From contig CM035807.1 in the NCBI GenBank assembly GCA_020466095.1, positions 113,415,286 through 113,479,285 on the forward strand: a stretch of DNA of 64,000 nt, given 5' to 3'. Within the stretch, counting starts at the first letter, position 1. The number at the start of each line of letters is the position of its first letter. The translations under genes were made by a program, and so were the position numbers. The notes under the pieces are model-generated. The model saw nothing but the letters and a program-made list of their open reading frames with translations. It made no database searches and had not been told where the DNA came from. Of the stretch, positions 11,374 through 22,947 are shown piece after piece. The DNA is from Chlorops oryzae (taxonomy: Eukaryota; Arthropoda; Insecta; Diptera; Chloropidae).

Positions 11374-12559
11374 TCAATAATTTGGGTAAGGGGTCAACTT
11401 TAAATAAAAAATTCAAAAAAAATTATTTTCGATGTTTTAGACGCCGATGAGAGGAATTTGATGAATTTTCTCCAAAAGTATTAGTTTCTTGACTGATCTT
11501 AACACTATGTTAAAAAGGGGTTTACTTTCAAAAATTTGAGGGATAAATCGTTCAAATCGGATGATGTATTGTCGAGTTCTGTTCGAAAAAGTTGCAATTC
11601 CCTCTTTAACCCTGGATGGTTATACTTATTTATAGTACATTTTGGCTACACTTCGTCGAATCGAGGAACATAATTTTCAAAAGCTTGCGAGGCAAAAGCT
11701 TTTTGAGCAAAAAATATGCCTAAACCGATTTTAGCGAAGTTATTTATTGACAATTAGAAAATAATAAAAAAATTAAAAAAAAAAAATTTCTTCTCTGAAA
11801 AAATAAGATATTAAGAGCACTGTTTTCTCTCCTTAATCGAGAAAAAATTAAATTGCCTCGTCGATTCGACGAAGAATAACTATCCAGGGTTAAAGAATGT
11901 TTCTTTTCTTTTTCAAAAGTTAATATAAAATCAACCCTTCCATAAAATGTGAAAAAAATGTGTATTTTTTTCGATTTTTGAATGCCAAGTTTCATTAGAA
12001 AAGTTCACTAAGATGTCCTGGGGAAAAAATGTTGCAAGCTAGTGTAATTTTTAAGATTTCCTTCCCGAAATTTCTTCAAGAAAATTCGACTCTAAATTAT
12101 GTGGTCAAATCGAAATACATTTCATATCATTACATTTCGAATGATTCTGGGCTTTCAAATCAGATGAACAAAACCGATATAAGCTCTACACAAGGATAAT
12201 CGCCATATAAAAACTGAACATAAAGGATTTAATTAACTTTCAGTTCTCTGACAGTATCGATGATGTTGAAAAAAAAATGTAAAAAAAACTAATTACGATA
12301 CAAAAATGTATGTACAAAAAACGTACGCTCAAAAGGAGTAAAGATAAAATGGGAATTCATTTTTTTTTTTTTAGTTCTGCAGCCAAAAGCCGAATCGGAA
12401 TGAAAAAGAAAAGCAGTGAATAAACGATGCCGATACATACGATCTTCGCAATAAGTTTTTGTTGCTGTTATATGTTGCCTTAACTGCACTTAATGTTCAG
12501 GCGCTTAATTGAGCTCTAGAGCTAGTGCTTCCGTTGAAAAATTTTCTCCTTCCAGTCGA
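11374..12559. other. Noncoding stretch
   Basis: AT-rich sequence with poly-A/T runs. Minus-strand frames at 11744-11995 and 12289-12489 are lysine/phenylalanine-rich by-products of A/T runs. No gene called. Confidence 0.4.
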
Positions 12560-12720
12560 TATAAAACGAACAACGAACACCCAACACCGAACACCGAACA
12601 GACGAACAAACGAAGTCGAGAGCACTAACGACAATTCCGTTCATTAACTGATTCAACGTTATTCAATTTTCGCCGCCTGTCGATAATTGCCAATTGACTT
12701 GAGCGCAATGTCATTGGCAT
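12560..12720 (+). promoter_or_regulatory. Weak promoter and 5' leader candidate
   Basis: GATATAAAACG at 12558-12568 contains a TATA box. It is followed by a C/A-rich run of ACGAACA and ACACCGAAC repeats, the composition of many fly 5' leaders. No TCAGT initiator occurs at the expected 30 nt downstream and no convincing coding exon follows, so this is low confidence. It could instead be a simple CA-rich repeat. Confidence 0.2.
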
Positions 12721-13902
12721 TTTCGGATTATCAAGAAGTGCTTTTAATGAGTTTTATTGAGTTTATTTGTCAATTTATTCTAAAAATGGGAAAATGTTAA
12801 CAAAAAAAAAAAAAAACTCAAGTAAAAAAATAAAGCTCGAAAGGAAAACTTTCTGCAGTTGCGGAAATTGATGATTCAGTGCACTTCTTTTTGAAAATCG
12901 TACAAAACGAACTTTCACACTTCAAATGGAAATTCGATTTCGTTTTTCTCATCAGACGAATTGAACAGGACATTCATTTAGAAGCTTCAAATCGTTGGCT
13001 TTATGAGGATTTAATGGTCTTTCTGTATTATTTTATTTTTTAAACTAAAGTATTAGTTGAACAGCTCTGGTGGTTATGTAAAGTCAGTTCTTTCCAGGAC
13101 CTTCATAAGCACTAAATTTTATAAGTATCCTACCTACTTTCAAATTTCGATTTCGTCGAAAAAGACTGAATTTTTCTGAGGATATCCTGTATATTAAATG
13201 AATAGCAAAAGTCAATCAATGATCAAAGGTTCCTTCAAGATAGGGACGTCATTAAATAAGCGAGATAAGGTGAGTCCAAATGGGAATTAGGAAGGTCCAA
13301 CAGCACCTTTTTTAAGGGTTTATCTCAAATTATATGAAGCATTGCACTCAGATGAACACATTTATCACGAGTGATCTTTCACTTTATGAACGATTATTCA
13401 ATTTCTTTCGTTTTGTTTTGAAAAAAAAAAAAAAAAAAAAAAAAAAACATCCTGAAATCATTTCTTTATTCCAATAAGATTGCAACCCGCTGAAAGATGA
13501 ACTCATTTACCCCCTTAAAGACTATTTTTTTTGCTTTTCTAACATAAAATAATTTCACTTATTCAACGTCAGAAAAACACCATCAAGGATACAACGTATG
13601 AGAGACCATCAAAGCGAAACTAACGAAATTTTAATAAAACACAAAAAGCCAAAGAAAATTAGACCTTCACGGCTACTGGAAGAACAAAAAGCGGAAAACA
13701 AAAAGAAATAGGTCTACCAGCAGAACCGGAAAAGCCTCTTATCAGTAAATGATATGATAAATGAAAGTATTTTCATAATTAATGCGCCCAAAGGACACGC
13801 CATCATTCTAACTATGACTTCACACCTCATCATCGTCGTCACTACAAAGCAACATTCGAAGTGACACACAAACTCACACACACACATACATATAGTAAGA
13901 TA
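12721..13902. other. Noncoding stretch with poly-A tract
   Basis: Contains a pure A run of about 26 at 13422-13447 and a CA run near 13870-13888. No gene recognised. The frame at 13714-13920 (minus) overlaps the CA run and the next mobile element. Confidence 0.45.
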
Positions 13903-14285
13903 CCCTGTAGGAAATGTCAATAGTGAATCTATACTCCTTCTCTACTGACTGCGTCAACAGTACTACTGACCAGCTATACCCGTCGCAATGCTTTGCGCTA
14001 TAGACATTTAACATTGAGTTGTCATTGAATGTCAACAGTAGACCGAAAAACTATTGACGAACTATTGACATCGGTACTATTATGTAGACAAAAAGGAGTA
14101 CTCTTTCGCTTTATAAGGAGACACATTGTTGACATGGTCAATAAAGATGAACTATACCTCTTGACAGTACAGTTTCTCTAATGACGACACCGCCTATAAA
14201 TACTGTTGACGTTGGAACTAGTTCTCTTGTCTATATTGACGTCAATATAGAAATGGGGCCATATGGCGACAGGCTTCCTACAGGG
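13903..14285. mobile_element. CCCTGTAGGAA inverted-repeat element
   Basis: This 383-bp block begins CCCTGTAGGAA and ends with the exact inverse TTCCTACAGGG. AAGATA flanks it on both sides (13897-13902 and 14286-14291), a likely 6-bp target duplication. The interior is rich in TTGAC/GTCAA words in both orientations and contains the perfect 20-bp palindrome CTATATTGAC-GTCAATATAG at 14231-14250. There is no open reading frame of note. I see no second copy in the window and cannot assign a superfamily. Confidence 0.8.
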
Positions 14286-14291
14286 AAGATA

Positions 14292-16204
14292 GTGAGTATA
14301 GGAGTGACTTTTTCGTCGTGAGCATTGAAACATTGTTTTTATGCTATCCAAAATTATGACATCGAAAATATCCTTAAAGCATGTAATTTCCCTGTCATTC
14401 GCATTGCTCTTGAAATATTCCTCAAATTAAAGACTTAAGGCGTGTCTACAATATAGCCATTGCTTACGTCTTGGTTTTTTTTTTTTGTCATTTTCCTTTT
14501 TAGTTTAGTCTCCACTTTAAGGCGCACACTAATTACACTGTATTCTTGTTATTCCCACCACCCCAACCTATCTCCACTCCATCTGCCCGCACTCTCTTCA
14601 TCTTCTTTGTCTTACTGAATTTGTAGAAATGAGTAGAAATTCTCATCGTTTCATTTCGTTTTAGCTTTTAGGAGGTGTTATGTTTTTTTTTTTCGTTTTG
14701 TTTCCTCTTTCTGTTAACAAGGACTTTAATAAATCATTTTATCACTTAATCTGACAAAGAAAGATTTTTCTCCATTTTTTTTATTTTTTTCTTTTATTTT
14801 TGATGTTGCCTTAACAGCTTGTCTGGTATAAAATTTTTTCTACCCTGTTGCATACGGTTTAGCAGACAGAAATAAATAAATTGGAGGCAACACGTTTCCA
14901 AAAAGGGAACGGGAACATCACGACAAGGACGATATAAAACCATCGTCAGAGTTAAATGGAACAAAACGTATGAATAATTACACCTTATTTGAAGCGTGAT
15001 TATGTACGGCATACGTACGACACGTACAAATTCGAAGAGAAAAAATAAAAAATAAAAAAATTATTCGCTTTTCTTTATGCATGTAAGTAATGCTCTTTTA
15101 ATTCCAAGAATTTTGCGCAACGAAAAATCGATATTGAGGCAAAAATATAAATTGCTACTCTTATTTAAATGAACGTCATTCATTTCGGAACAAAGGATAT
15201 AAAATATTTATATGCTTTCTTTTATTAAAAATTTTTTTTCTATTATTTTGTTCTATTTTTGGTTTGGAGATATATTTATCTTCTAAAGACCTTAACAAAT
15301 TGAATAAGGATTCTAGAACTCTTAAGCCTATCTATAAGGATCTCGGTAAGGCATTTTAGCAAAGCTTAAATCCCGATTCTTAATGAATATTTCGCGAGTA
15401 TTTTTCTGCAGAAAACTTTTCACTACAGGAAAAGCAAGTATTCTAACCCTCAAAGGACAGCTATTTTTAAATGAAACTTAAAAGAAAATTTACTTTTTTT
15501 ATATGAAATTTGACAGTTCGTTTCGTTTAAGTTACATTTAAATAGCTTGGTGTAATCGGGCCTAAATGTGAAGTGATATCACTTCAAATATCATATGATA
15601 TTTGCTTAAAATTCTCGCTCCCTTCATGTATGTATATTCTTATTCCAGTGTGTCTTGAATAGGAGAAATTCCCTGGGAAATATTCTAAAAGAATATTTAG
15701 ATTCGGTTTCATACTATGCCAACCATTAAGCCTCTTTCTTATGTATACCAAATACCCTCCAGATATTAGGACAGAAACGGGAGAATTAAGTAATCACTAA
15801 AAATTGTGTAAGGCATCAAGCTTAAATCCTTATTACTCAGACTTTTGAAGAGGATGCTGTCATTACAGCGGAATAAGACTTATTTTGAGGAAGCCTTTAA
15901 ACGAGGCAGTCTTCTTATTTCATATGTCTGAGCTCGGAAAATCCTGACAATTAAAATGATAGGACGCACATGAAGAAGCTCTAACCTATTTCAAAATGAT
16001 TTTTCAATGGCCTCAATTATTTAAAGAGGCCATAATTTGTATTCTCAATAGAACGTCACGATCAAATAATACCGAAAATCAAATTCTTTACTAACGATTA
16101 AATGAAATTAGATTAAAGGTCAACATCATTAGACCTTGAATATTTAATTTTTTTCTTTACTTAGAATAAAAAATTAATTTTTTTGACTTGAGGTACTCAC
16201 CAAA
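14292..16204. other. Noncoding stretch
   Basis: T-rich tracts (14470, 14680, 14780) and unique AT-rich sequence. No gene, splice-supported exon or repeat family recognised. A 72-residue minus-strand frame at 14794-15012 has no domain-like features. Confidence 0.4.
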
Positions 16205-16620
16205 AATTAAGCAGGCATCATAGGTCCAAAATTAGTCCGACATTTGTTCAAAATCTCTGAACCATGACTCGGAAATGAGTCCGAATATGTAGGAATCCCA
16301 AAAGAGTCTAAAAAAAATGTGTCAAATATTAGGCTTCAAAAATATTCGTGTTGAAATAAGACTCATATGTGGGCGCATATAAAAGAATCACATGTGAAGA
16401 AAAATAAGAATATGATATGAAAGCGAAAGATGTCGTATATGACTTCTATGTGGACTCATCTGATATATGAAACGTACCGTCATATTGGACGACCTGCGCT
16501 GGAAGGAAAACAAGTCCTTTAAGACTCTTAAGAGAGCTCATTATGGGGGCTTCGACCTCGAATTAAGATTCATATATGATTTCTTAGGACTCGGAATACT
16601 TTCGTGATACAATCTTACAA
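16205..16620 (+). mobile_element. Family X repeat, copy 2 (decayed)
   Basis: GACTCGGAAATGAGTCCGAA and similar units lead into the shared right-end block: GACGACCTGCGCTGG, AGAGCTCATTATGGGGGCTT, then GATTCATATATGATTTC. This is the layout seen at 21 kb and 22.5 kb. The terminal TTTGCTGGG is no longer recognisable and the left end is unclear, so the limits are approximate. Confidence 0.6.
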
Positions 16621-16804
16621 TATAACAGTCCTTCAGTTGATTTAAAAGGAGAAACGAAATTGGAACTCCAAACCCTCAAACCAAAAAGTACGAAGAAAAG
16701 ATTGGAATAAAAAAAGTTCTTAGCTTCAGGCAGTCAGTTAAGTAAATATGGCATTTTTTTTGTACTTATGTGGTGCAACAATTTACTCTTTGCATTTCAA
16801 TTTG

Positions 16805-17758
16805 TAAATAATAAATAAATAAAAATAAATAAAAATAAATAAAAATAATAAAAATAATATAAATATTAAAAATAAATAAAAATAAATAAAATAATAAAAA
16901 TAATAAAAATAAATTAAAAATAAATAAAAATAATAAAATAATAAAAATAAATAAAAATAAATAAAAATAATAAAAATAATAAAAAAAAATTAAAAATAAT
17001 AAAAATATAAAATAAATAAAAATAATAAAAATAATAAAAATAAATAAAAATAATAAATAAATAAATTATAAAATAAATAAAATTAATAAAAATAATAAAA
17101 ATAATAAATAATAAAAATAAAAAATAATAAAATAATAAAAATAAATAAAATAAATAAATAAATAAAATAATAAAAATTAAAAAATATAAAAATAATAAAA
17201 ATATAAAATAAATAAAAATAATAAATAAATAAAAATAAATAAAAATAATAAAAATAAATAAAATAATAAAAATAATAAAATAAAATAAATAAAAATAATA
17301 AAAAATAAAATAAAAAATAAAATAAAAAAATAAAAAAATAAAAATAATAAAAATAAATAAAAATAATAAAATAAAAAATAATAAAAATAAATAAAAAATA
17401 AATAAAAATAAATAAAAATAAATAAAAAATAAAATAATAAAAATAAATAAAAATAAATAAATAATAATAAAAATAAAAATAAAATAATAAATAAAAATAA
17501 ATAAAATAATAAAATAATAAAAATAAATAAAAATAATAAATAATAAAATAAATAAAAAATATAATAAAAAAATAAAATAATAAAAATATAATAAAAATAA
17601 ATAAAAATAATAAAAATAATAAAATAATTAAAAATAAATAAAATAATAAAATAATATAAAATAATAAATAAAAATAATAAAAATGAATAAAAATAAATAA
17701 AAATAATAAAATAATAAAATAATAATATATAAAAATAATAAAAAATAAACAAATAAAA
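16805..17758. repeat. A/T simple-repeat tract (AAATAAT/AAAT)
   Basis: Nearly 950 bp consist only of A and T, mostly AAT, AAAT and AAAAAT words of irregular order. On the minus strand the tract reads as two overlapping stop-free frames of 235 and 218 residues made of Phe, Ile, Leu and Tyr. These frames exist because TTATTTATTT-type text lacks stop codons in those frames. They are not genes. Confidence 0.95.
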
Positions 17759-19333
17759 GTATTCGAGCGGCAAAATTGGCAAAATTGCACAAAAATATTG
17801 CTTGACTGTATGAAACACTTCAGGCATAATCAAGCAACGTTTTCGTGCAATCGGGCAATCTGCCTCGCGGGCTAAATTAAATGAAGCGTTCCATAATCTT
17901 TCACAAGAGAATTAACATTTCGGTGCAAAGAGGGTCGTCGCAGCGACAAAGTTCACAACGCTGAGTAAATTCAAGCCATATGCAACCATCGAAATCGAAA
18001 AGAGCAAATAAAAGCGTCAAATACAAATACAGCGAGGCCGCGCAAAAAGCTCAACAACCGTAAAAGTTCAGATCAATGTTGACATTTCAGTTTTGCAACA
18101 CATCCTTTTGGAGGGTTTGATTTGCTCATTCGTTCGTTCGTTCGTTCGTTTGTTCGCTTCTCTAATAACTTCGAAACCGTATATGGACGAGCTAATCCTA
18201 ACGCCGGCATTTTCAATGCTTCTGAAGTGGAGCGCGAAGCTGTACGGTAAAGCATTGCGCATTTTCGCTCCGCAGTAAGGAGTTCAAATACGGGAAGAAG
18301 AAAAGTTTTTCGCGAGAAAGAATTTTTTATAATTCAATTGGATTGGATGAGTGCGACGCGACGCGGTGCGACGGCAGACGAGGAAGGAAGAATAAAAGAG
18401 CAAAAAATTATATTAAAAATTATGCCACGAGTTCTGTCAAAAGCCGATAACACGATTTATTCGACTTGCTTGCCCCAAATGCGTTCGTTTAGTGGTTTTT
18501 TACGTTCGTTTTTTTTGTCATAAAATCGAATATTTCTCGAGGACGACTCTGACATTACCCATCCGTTTTGGATGATTTCTTTAATTTTTTTTTTTTTCTT
18601 TTGATTTGTCGCCTTAATTTGTTTTCTCCCTTCTTCTTCTTCGTGCTTCCTTCCATTTCAATCGGATTGTCGTGCAAAAAAGCCACTACGCTTAGCTAAT
18701 TGACGGCATAAATTGTGTGCTTATGTGCCTCTATATTTAGCAATTTCCCTTGACTAATGACGAAATGCTTAGTGTGTTTTCAGGCGCGTTTTGGGAAATT
18801 ATAAGGCAATAAGTTGTTGTTGATTTGTTTGAAAATTTGTCAATATCGGCAATATAAATCGAACGTCAGTATGGCCATTGCGAGCAAAGTATCACATTTG
18901 ATGAATTATGTACTTCACGCAATTCAGAGCGAATGGAATGGATCGGCGAAGGCATGATAACAACAACAACAAAATTCAATGATAGCATGCTGATATGTAT
19001 GCAAGGAGGCTTAAGTGTCAATGGTGTTGGGTATTATTGAAATTGTAAAAAGCAAATAAATCTTTTTCAGTGTGTAAAAGGCATACAATACACATACATA
19101 AATACGTAGATCAAAAGGCTAAGAAGGCCAAAATCGATTTTCAGCAAATTCAAAGTGTGAGCTTTCAGGGTTTCGAATGAAAAACAACTTAAACGAAGTG
19201 ACAAATTGACCTATTTTCAAAATAAGACATATAAATTGATTTCTGTATGTACACAAATTATTTGAAAATATCATTGAAAGCTGAGTGGGAGAAATTTCAT
19301 TAATTTTTTCGTCCTTTTTTCAAAATCTTTTAA
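17759..19333. other. Noncoding stretch with TTCG microsatellite
   Basis: TTCG repeats at 18129-18152 and a GC-richer patch at 17930-18370 with several short frames on both strands, none consistent with a gene. No promoter or exon was recognised. Confidence 0.4.
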
Positions 19334-19505
19334 CCCAGAAAACATATTCGGAGTGCTCAGAAGTATGAGTCTGAAATGAGTCTGGTATAAATAGAAAATA
19401 TACGATATAAATATAAGTCACATTAGATGCAGTAACATGGTGACTTAGATCCCAGACCCTATGTCAATCTAATTAGAAAATATGAGGCTCATATTTATGA
19501 GTCAT

Positions 19506-20585
19506 AAAAAGATAAAACAAACGGTGACTTATTGTTAATAAAACAAAGTATTTTTTTTTAATATTCAAAAGTTTTAACAAAAACTGAAATACACTGAAAA
19601 AAATAGTTAAATTTTTTTCATTTTTGTGCAAAAATTTTTCTCAGTGTAAAATTTCAAAATAAATTTTCTATATTCCTTGACTTATTATTAATAAAAAAAG
19701 GGAATTTTTTTTAAACATTCAAAAGGTTTTACAAAAACTGAAATACACTAAAAAAAATAGTTGAATTTTTGTTTAATTTTTGTGCAAAAATTTTTCTCAG
19801 TGTAAAATTTAAAAATAAATTTTCTATATTCCTTGACTTATTGTTAATAAAACAAGGTATTTTTTTTAAACATTCAAAAGGTTTAACAAAAACTGAAATA
19901 CACTGAAAAAAATAGTTAAATTTTTGTTTTCTTTTTTGTGCAAATTTTTTTCTCAGTGTAAAATTTAAAAATAAATTTTCTATATTCCTTGTGTTATTAA
20001 CAATAAGTCACCGTTTGTTTTATCTTTTTATCTTAATTATTTCTGGAGATATAAAATTTTTAAAAGCATGTTGTATGAGTAATGTGCTTTGTATCATTTT
20101 CGCACATTTGTACTGGATATTAGTACTAGAGCATCTATGTGCACTTGTAATTTTTTGAATATCTCACTGTTGCGCCATTTTATTTGAATGAAATTTTTGT
20201 TTTAATTAAAGCGAATACTTAGAGGTATATTTTCAAAAAATTTGTGGAGTGGCGCAACACTGGAACACACTGAAAAAAATATTCAAAATTTTCTTTTTAG
20301 TTTTGTGAAAAAAATTTTCTCAGTGTAAAAATTTGAAAAAATATTTTTAGCTTCCTTGTTTTATTATCTAACTTAATCTGTTTAGATTGTCTCTCTATCT
20401 CAATGGGTTGTTGAGATATAATATTTTGAAAAAAGCCTTAACAAAAAAGGATTTTCAAGGACCGTTCATAATCAAAATCTAAAAAGTAGTCTCCACAGTG
20501 TTTTTAAATAGATGGCAACTATCGAAAAATCAACAAAATTTAATAATTCCTTTCATGATGCCGCAGGCCGCCAGACCCTTTGTAG
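19506..20585. mobile_element. Family Y composite repeat, copy 2
   Basis: Outer inverted motifs: AAAAAGATAAAACAAACGGTG at the left start is mirrored by CACCGTTTGTTTTATC near 20010-20025. Between them lies a tandem array of three roughly 155-bp units (starting about 19529, 19677 and 19833). Each carries ATACACTGAAAAA and TTTTTCTCAGTGTAAAA as a small inverted pair. A further arm follows, with CATTTGTACTGGATATTAG, GTTGCGCCATTTTATTTGAA and a fourth CACTGAAAA hairpin at 20268-20328. From about 19860 onward this matches 46885-47607 almost word for word. No coding capacity. Confidence 0.8.
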
Positions 20586-20589
20586 AAAA

Positions 20590-20755
20590 TAAGAAAATTA
20601 TATTCAATTTGACTTTAAACTTATAAACGAAAATTATCCAACCATGTCTATTTGGCAAACACGGTGTCGATGGATAGGCACATGACTAGAAAGCGGGGGT
20701 TCCGAGGATCAAATTCCCACACAGGGGCGAGAAATAAACAGTATAAAAATTTTTT
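20590..20755 (+). mobile_element. tRNA-derived SINE, copy 1
   Basis: GGTGTCGATGGATAGGCACA (A-box-like) is followed by GGATCAAATTCCC (degenerate B box) with tRNA-like spacing, then GGGGCG and an A-rich 3' part. The leader TTGACTTTAAAC and the tRNA-like body match the copy at 55870-56036. The B box has an extra base, so it is probably transcriptionally dead. The read-through frames at 20648-20866 on both strands are artefacts. Confidence 0.65.
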
Positions 20756-21039
20756 GGAAATTATAAAATACGTAAAAACTGAGAAATTCATCAATAATTT
20801 TTTTTTAATCAAAATTTTTTTAGTCCTTTTAACCTCATTAATATATGCAAGTGCGTAAGGAGGCATGTATGACTCTTATATGAGCTCCTTCGGTATATGA
20901 TTTCAAACTCATATGGGACGATCTCCGCAAGAAAGGAAGCACGTTCATTTTTGACTCCAAAATGAGCTCATTGAGAGAGCTCACATTCCGAATAGGGATT
21001 CATAAATGACTCATTTAGGGACTCCAAATGTTTGCTGGG

Positions 21040-22062
21040 AAGGGTTTTCATTGAATAAAGAAAACGAAGAGACGAAGAAGAAGAATAAGATCCTTTTGAA
21101 AAGTATCGGGTCAAATTTATTTACATTTTAAACTGATTTAATACTCCGCTCATTTTCCGCTTCGTCCTTTTATTTATTCTCGAAGATGAATTTGAAAAGA
21201 GAAAAAAACACGACTGAAGATGAATAGATGGAAATAAAATGCGAAATGAATTCGCACTTGGTTAGCTGATTGATGAATGTCTGCATTGGGGGGAATGAGG
21301 GAGCAAACTCCGATGAAATGAAACCGAATAAATGAGCTTAGTTTGAATGCGTGCATTTATGGACTCCAAAACGTCGCTGAAATAAATCGCTCTCATTCAT
21401 AGAGGGGGAGATTTATTTTTGGAAAGCAGCTTCTTCTAACTGCGCGGGCGGATGAATACGTGTCGGTCTTTCGTTGATTATTGTGCTCAAAATGCGGAAT
21501 ATGCTAATTTAATTTTGTAAGCAAAAAGGGGGACAACACACACACACACACAAACCATACACATGCGATCGTATAGAGCGACTCTGAAATTCATTTTCGA
21601 AAACAAATTTTATCCAATTTTTTATCAGACAAAAAATAAAGAAAATAAAAGAAAAACATTAGTAGAAAATTACCAATTATCCTATCTGATTAATGACTTG
21701 CAATAATAAAGCAAAATATAAGAACATTTTAAACAGATTTAAATGGAAATTGAATTTCTTTTTCTTGCCGTTTATTGCAAGCATTGCCTTTGAATGCGAT
21801 TTCTAACAAATTTTCTAGCATGAGAGAATTTTTTGCCAAGCAGACGAATTTAATCTTTATTTTTCTAATTTCTTCTTTTGCCGCCTTTCTACTTTCAAGA
21901 CTTTACCTAACAACAACAAACAGGTTTGTAAAAATTAGATTTTGGTCAGGCCTTCACTTTCCATCAAAATCCCGTACAAACTCACCCTCTTTTTGCCTTG
22001 GTGCGAACAAATTTGTTACGACCAGACACATCTATTGGCTATTCGACACTCACCCCGCATGT
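21040..22062. other. Noncoding stretch upstream of tRNA
   Basis: Includes a CA run at 21538-21553 and AT-rich unique sequence. An open frame of 139 residues begins here and runs through the tRNA gene; its C-terminal part is the translated tRNA and is not a protein. No separate gene seen. Confidence 0.5.
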
Positions 22063-22135
22063 GCCCGGGTAGCTCAGTCGGTAGAGCATTGGACTTTTAA
22101 TCCAAGGGTCCAGGGTTCAAGTCCCTGCTCGGGCG
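22063..22135 (+). tRNA. tRNA-Lys (anticodon UUU)
   Basis: The 73-nt gene folds as a canonical cloverleaf. The acceptor strands are GCCCGGG (22063-22069) and CTCGGGC (22128-22134) with one G-U pair and discriminator G. The D arm contains TAGCTCAGTCGGTAGAGC. The anticodon stem-loop is TTGGA-CTTTTAA-TCCAA, with anticodon TTT. The T arm is CAGGG-TTCAAGT-CCCTG. A and B boxes for RNA polymerase III are intact and there is no intron. It supplies lysine for AAA/AAG codons. The CCA end is not encoded, as usual in eukaryotes. Confidence 0.97.
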
Positions 22136-22139
22136 AGCG

Positions 22140-22149
22140 TTTTTTTTTT
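22140..22149 (+). terminator. RNA polymerase III T-run terminator
   Basis: Ten consecutive T residues start 5 nt after the tRNA 3' end, with a longer T-rich tract behind them. This is the standard pol III stop signal and supports the tRNA being active. Confidence 0.9.
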
Positions 22150-22369
22150 ATTAATTTTTTTTTTTTTTTTTTTTTTGTTATTTCAGCATATTGAGTGTGT
22201 GGATTAAATAAATAATTAGCGGATTGTGTCCTCCTGAAAGGGACTTGGAGGTTTGGTTGATTTTTTTCCTCGCAAAAATATGTTACAGTTTCTCTCGCAT
22301 TTTGAACGAAATCCCCCATTTTGTTGGCAAATTCTGCCGTGGAAGAATAATTATCTGGCAACGCTGGTA

Positions 22370-22511
22370 AATGACTTCGGACTTTTATAGACGACCTTCG
22401 CAAGAAGAGAATCACGTTCGTTTTTGACTCCTAAATGAGCTCATTATGAGGGCTCACACTCCAAATAAGGATTCATAAATGACTTATTTGGGCCTCGAAA
22501 TGTTTGCTGGG
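22370..22511 (+). mobile_element. Family X, copy 4 (right end only)
   Basis: Only the right-end block is present: GACGACCTTCGCAAGAAG, TGAGCTCATTATGAGGGC, ATTCATAAATGACTTATT and the terminus AATGTTTGCTGGG. It is the best-preserved version of this end together with the 21 kb copy. The left portion is missing. Confidence 0.7.
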
Positions 22512-22512
22512 A

Positions 22513-22947
22513 TTCGACCATATACAAAAATTTTTCTTGACGAATTGATGCAACAAAATTCCTTGAATTCTATTGAAATCACATTTACCTTATTTATACG
22601 ATGATTTGATGGATTCGACCATATACATAAAATGTTTGCTACTTGAACACTGATAGCAACAAACACTTCTTTGCAATTCGTATTGAAATCATATTTACCG
22701 TGTCGGCATAACGCCACTCTGAATCCGAGCTAAGAAGTATGAATGCGTATTAAGTGTACGTATAAACACGTTTTTCGTCAGTACGTATCGGAACAACTGA
22801 TTCGTGCAATTTTCAGCGCTATTCTGAAAAATATTTACCGTGTCGGCATTTCCGACAGTCTGAATCCAAGCTAGAGAATTTGTATTGAACTGCCGTGATT
22901 AAGTGTCACGTATAAATCACGTTTTATCGTCAGTAAGTATCGGAACT
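22513..22947. repeat. Local degenerate direct repeats
   Basis: ATTCGACCATATACA opens two units (about 22513 and 22613) that both run to GAAATCA(C/T)ATTTACC. A second pair shares ATATTTACCGTGTCGGCAT, CTGAATCC(G/A)AGCTA, TTAAGTGT(C)ACGTATAAA and CGTCAGTA(C/A)GTATCGGAA (22691-22795 and 22831-22947). The copies have diverged by small insertions. They lie about 500 bp beyond the 3' end of the minus-strand gene at 23442-24150. Function unknown. Confidence 0.7.

Larger units (their letters stand above)
19334..21039 (+). mobile_element. Family X element, copy 3, with nested inserts
   Basis: The left end CCCAGAAAACATATTCGGAG and right end CCAAATGTTTGCTGGG are inverted, matching the family X termini. 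Only about 170 bp at the left and 180 bp at the right are X sequence. The centre is occupied by a family Y composite (19506-20585) and a tRNA-derived SINE (about 20590-20755). The right end (GGACGATCTCCGCAAG, then AATGAGCTCATTGAGAGAGC) is close to the 22.5 kb copy. Confidence 0.75.

Noticed and set aside
17083..17833. Two long minus-strand frames (235 and 218 residues) rich in Phe/Ile/Leu/Tyr
   Set aside because: They lie almost wholly in an A/T simple repeat and exist only because the repeat lacks stops in those frames.
21775..22415. Open frames on both strands across the tRNA (139 and 113 residues)
   Set aside because: Their distinctive segments are translations of the tRNA-Lys gene (VAQSVEHWTFNP on plus, QGLEPWTLGLK on minus), a well-known artefact.
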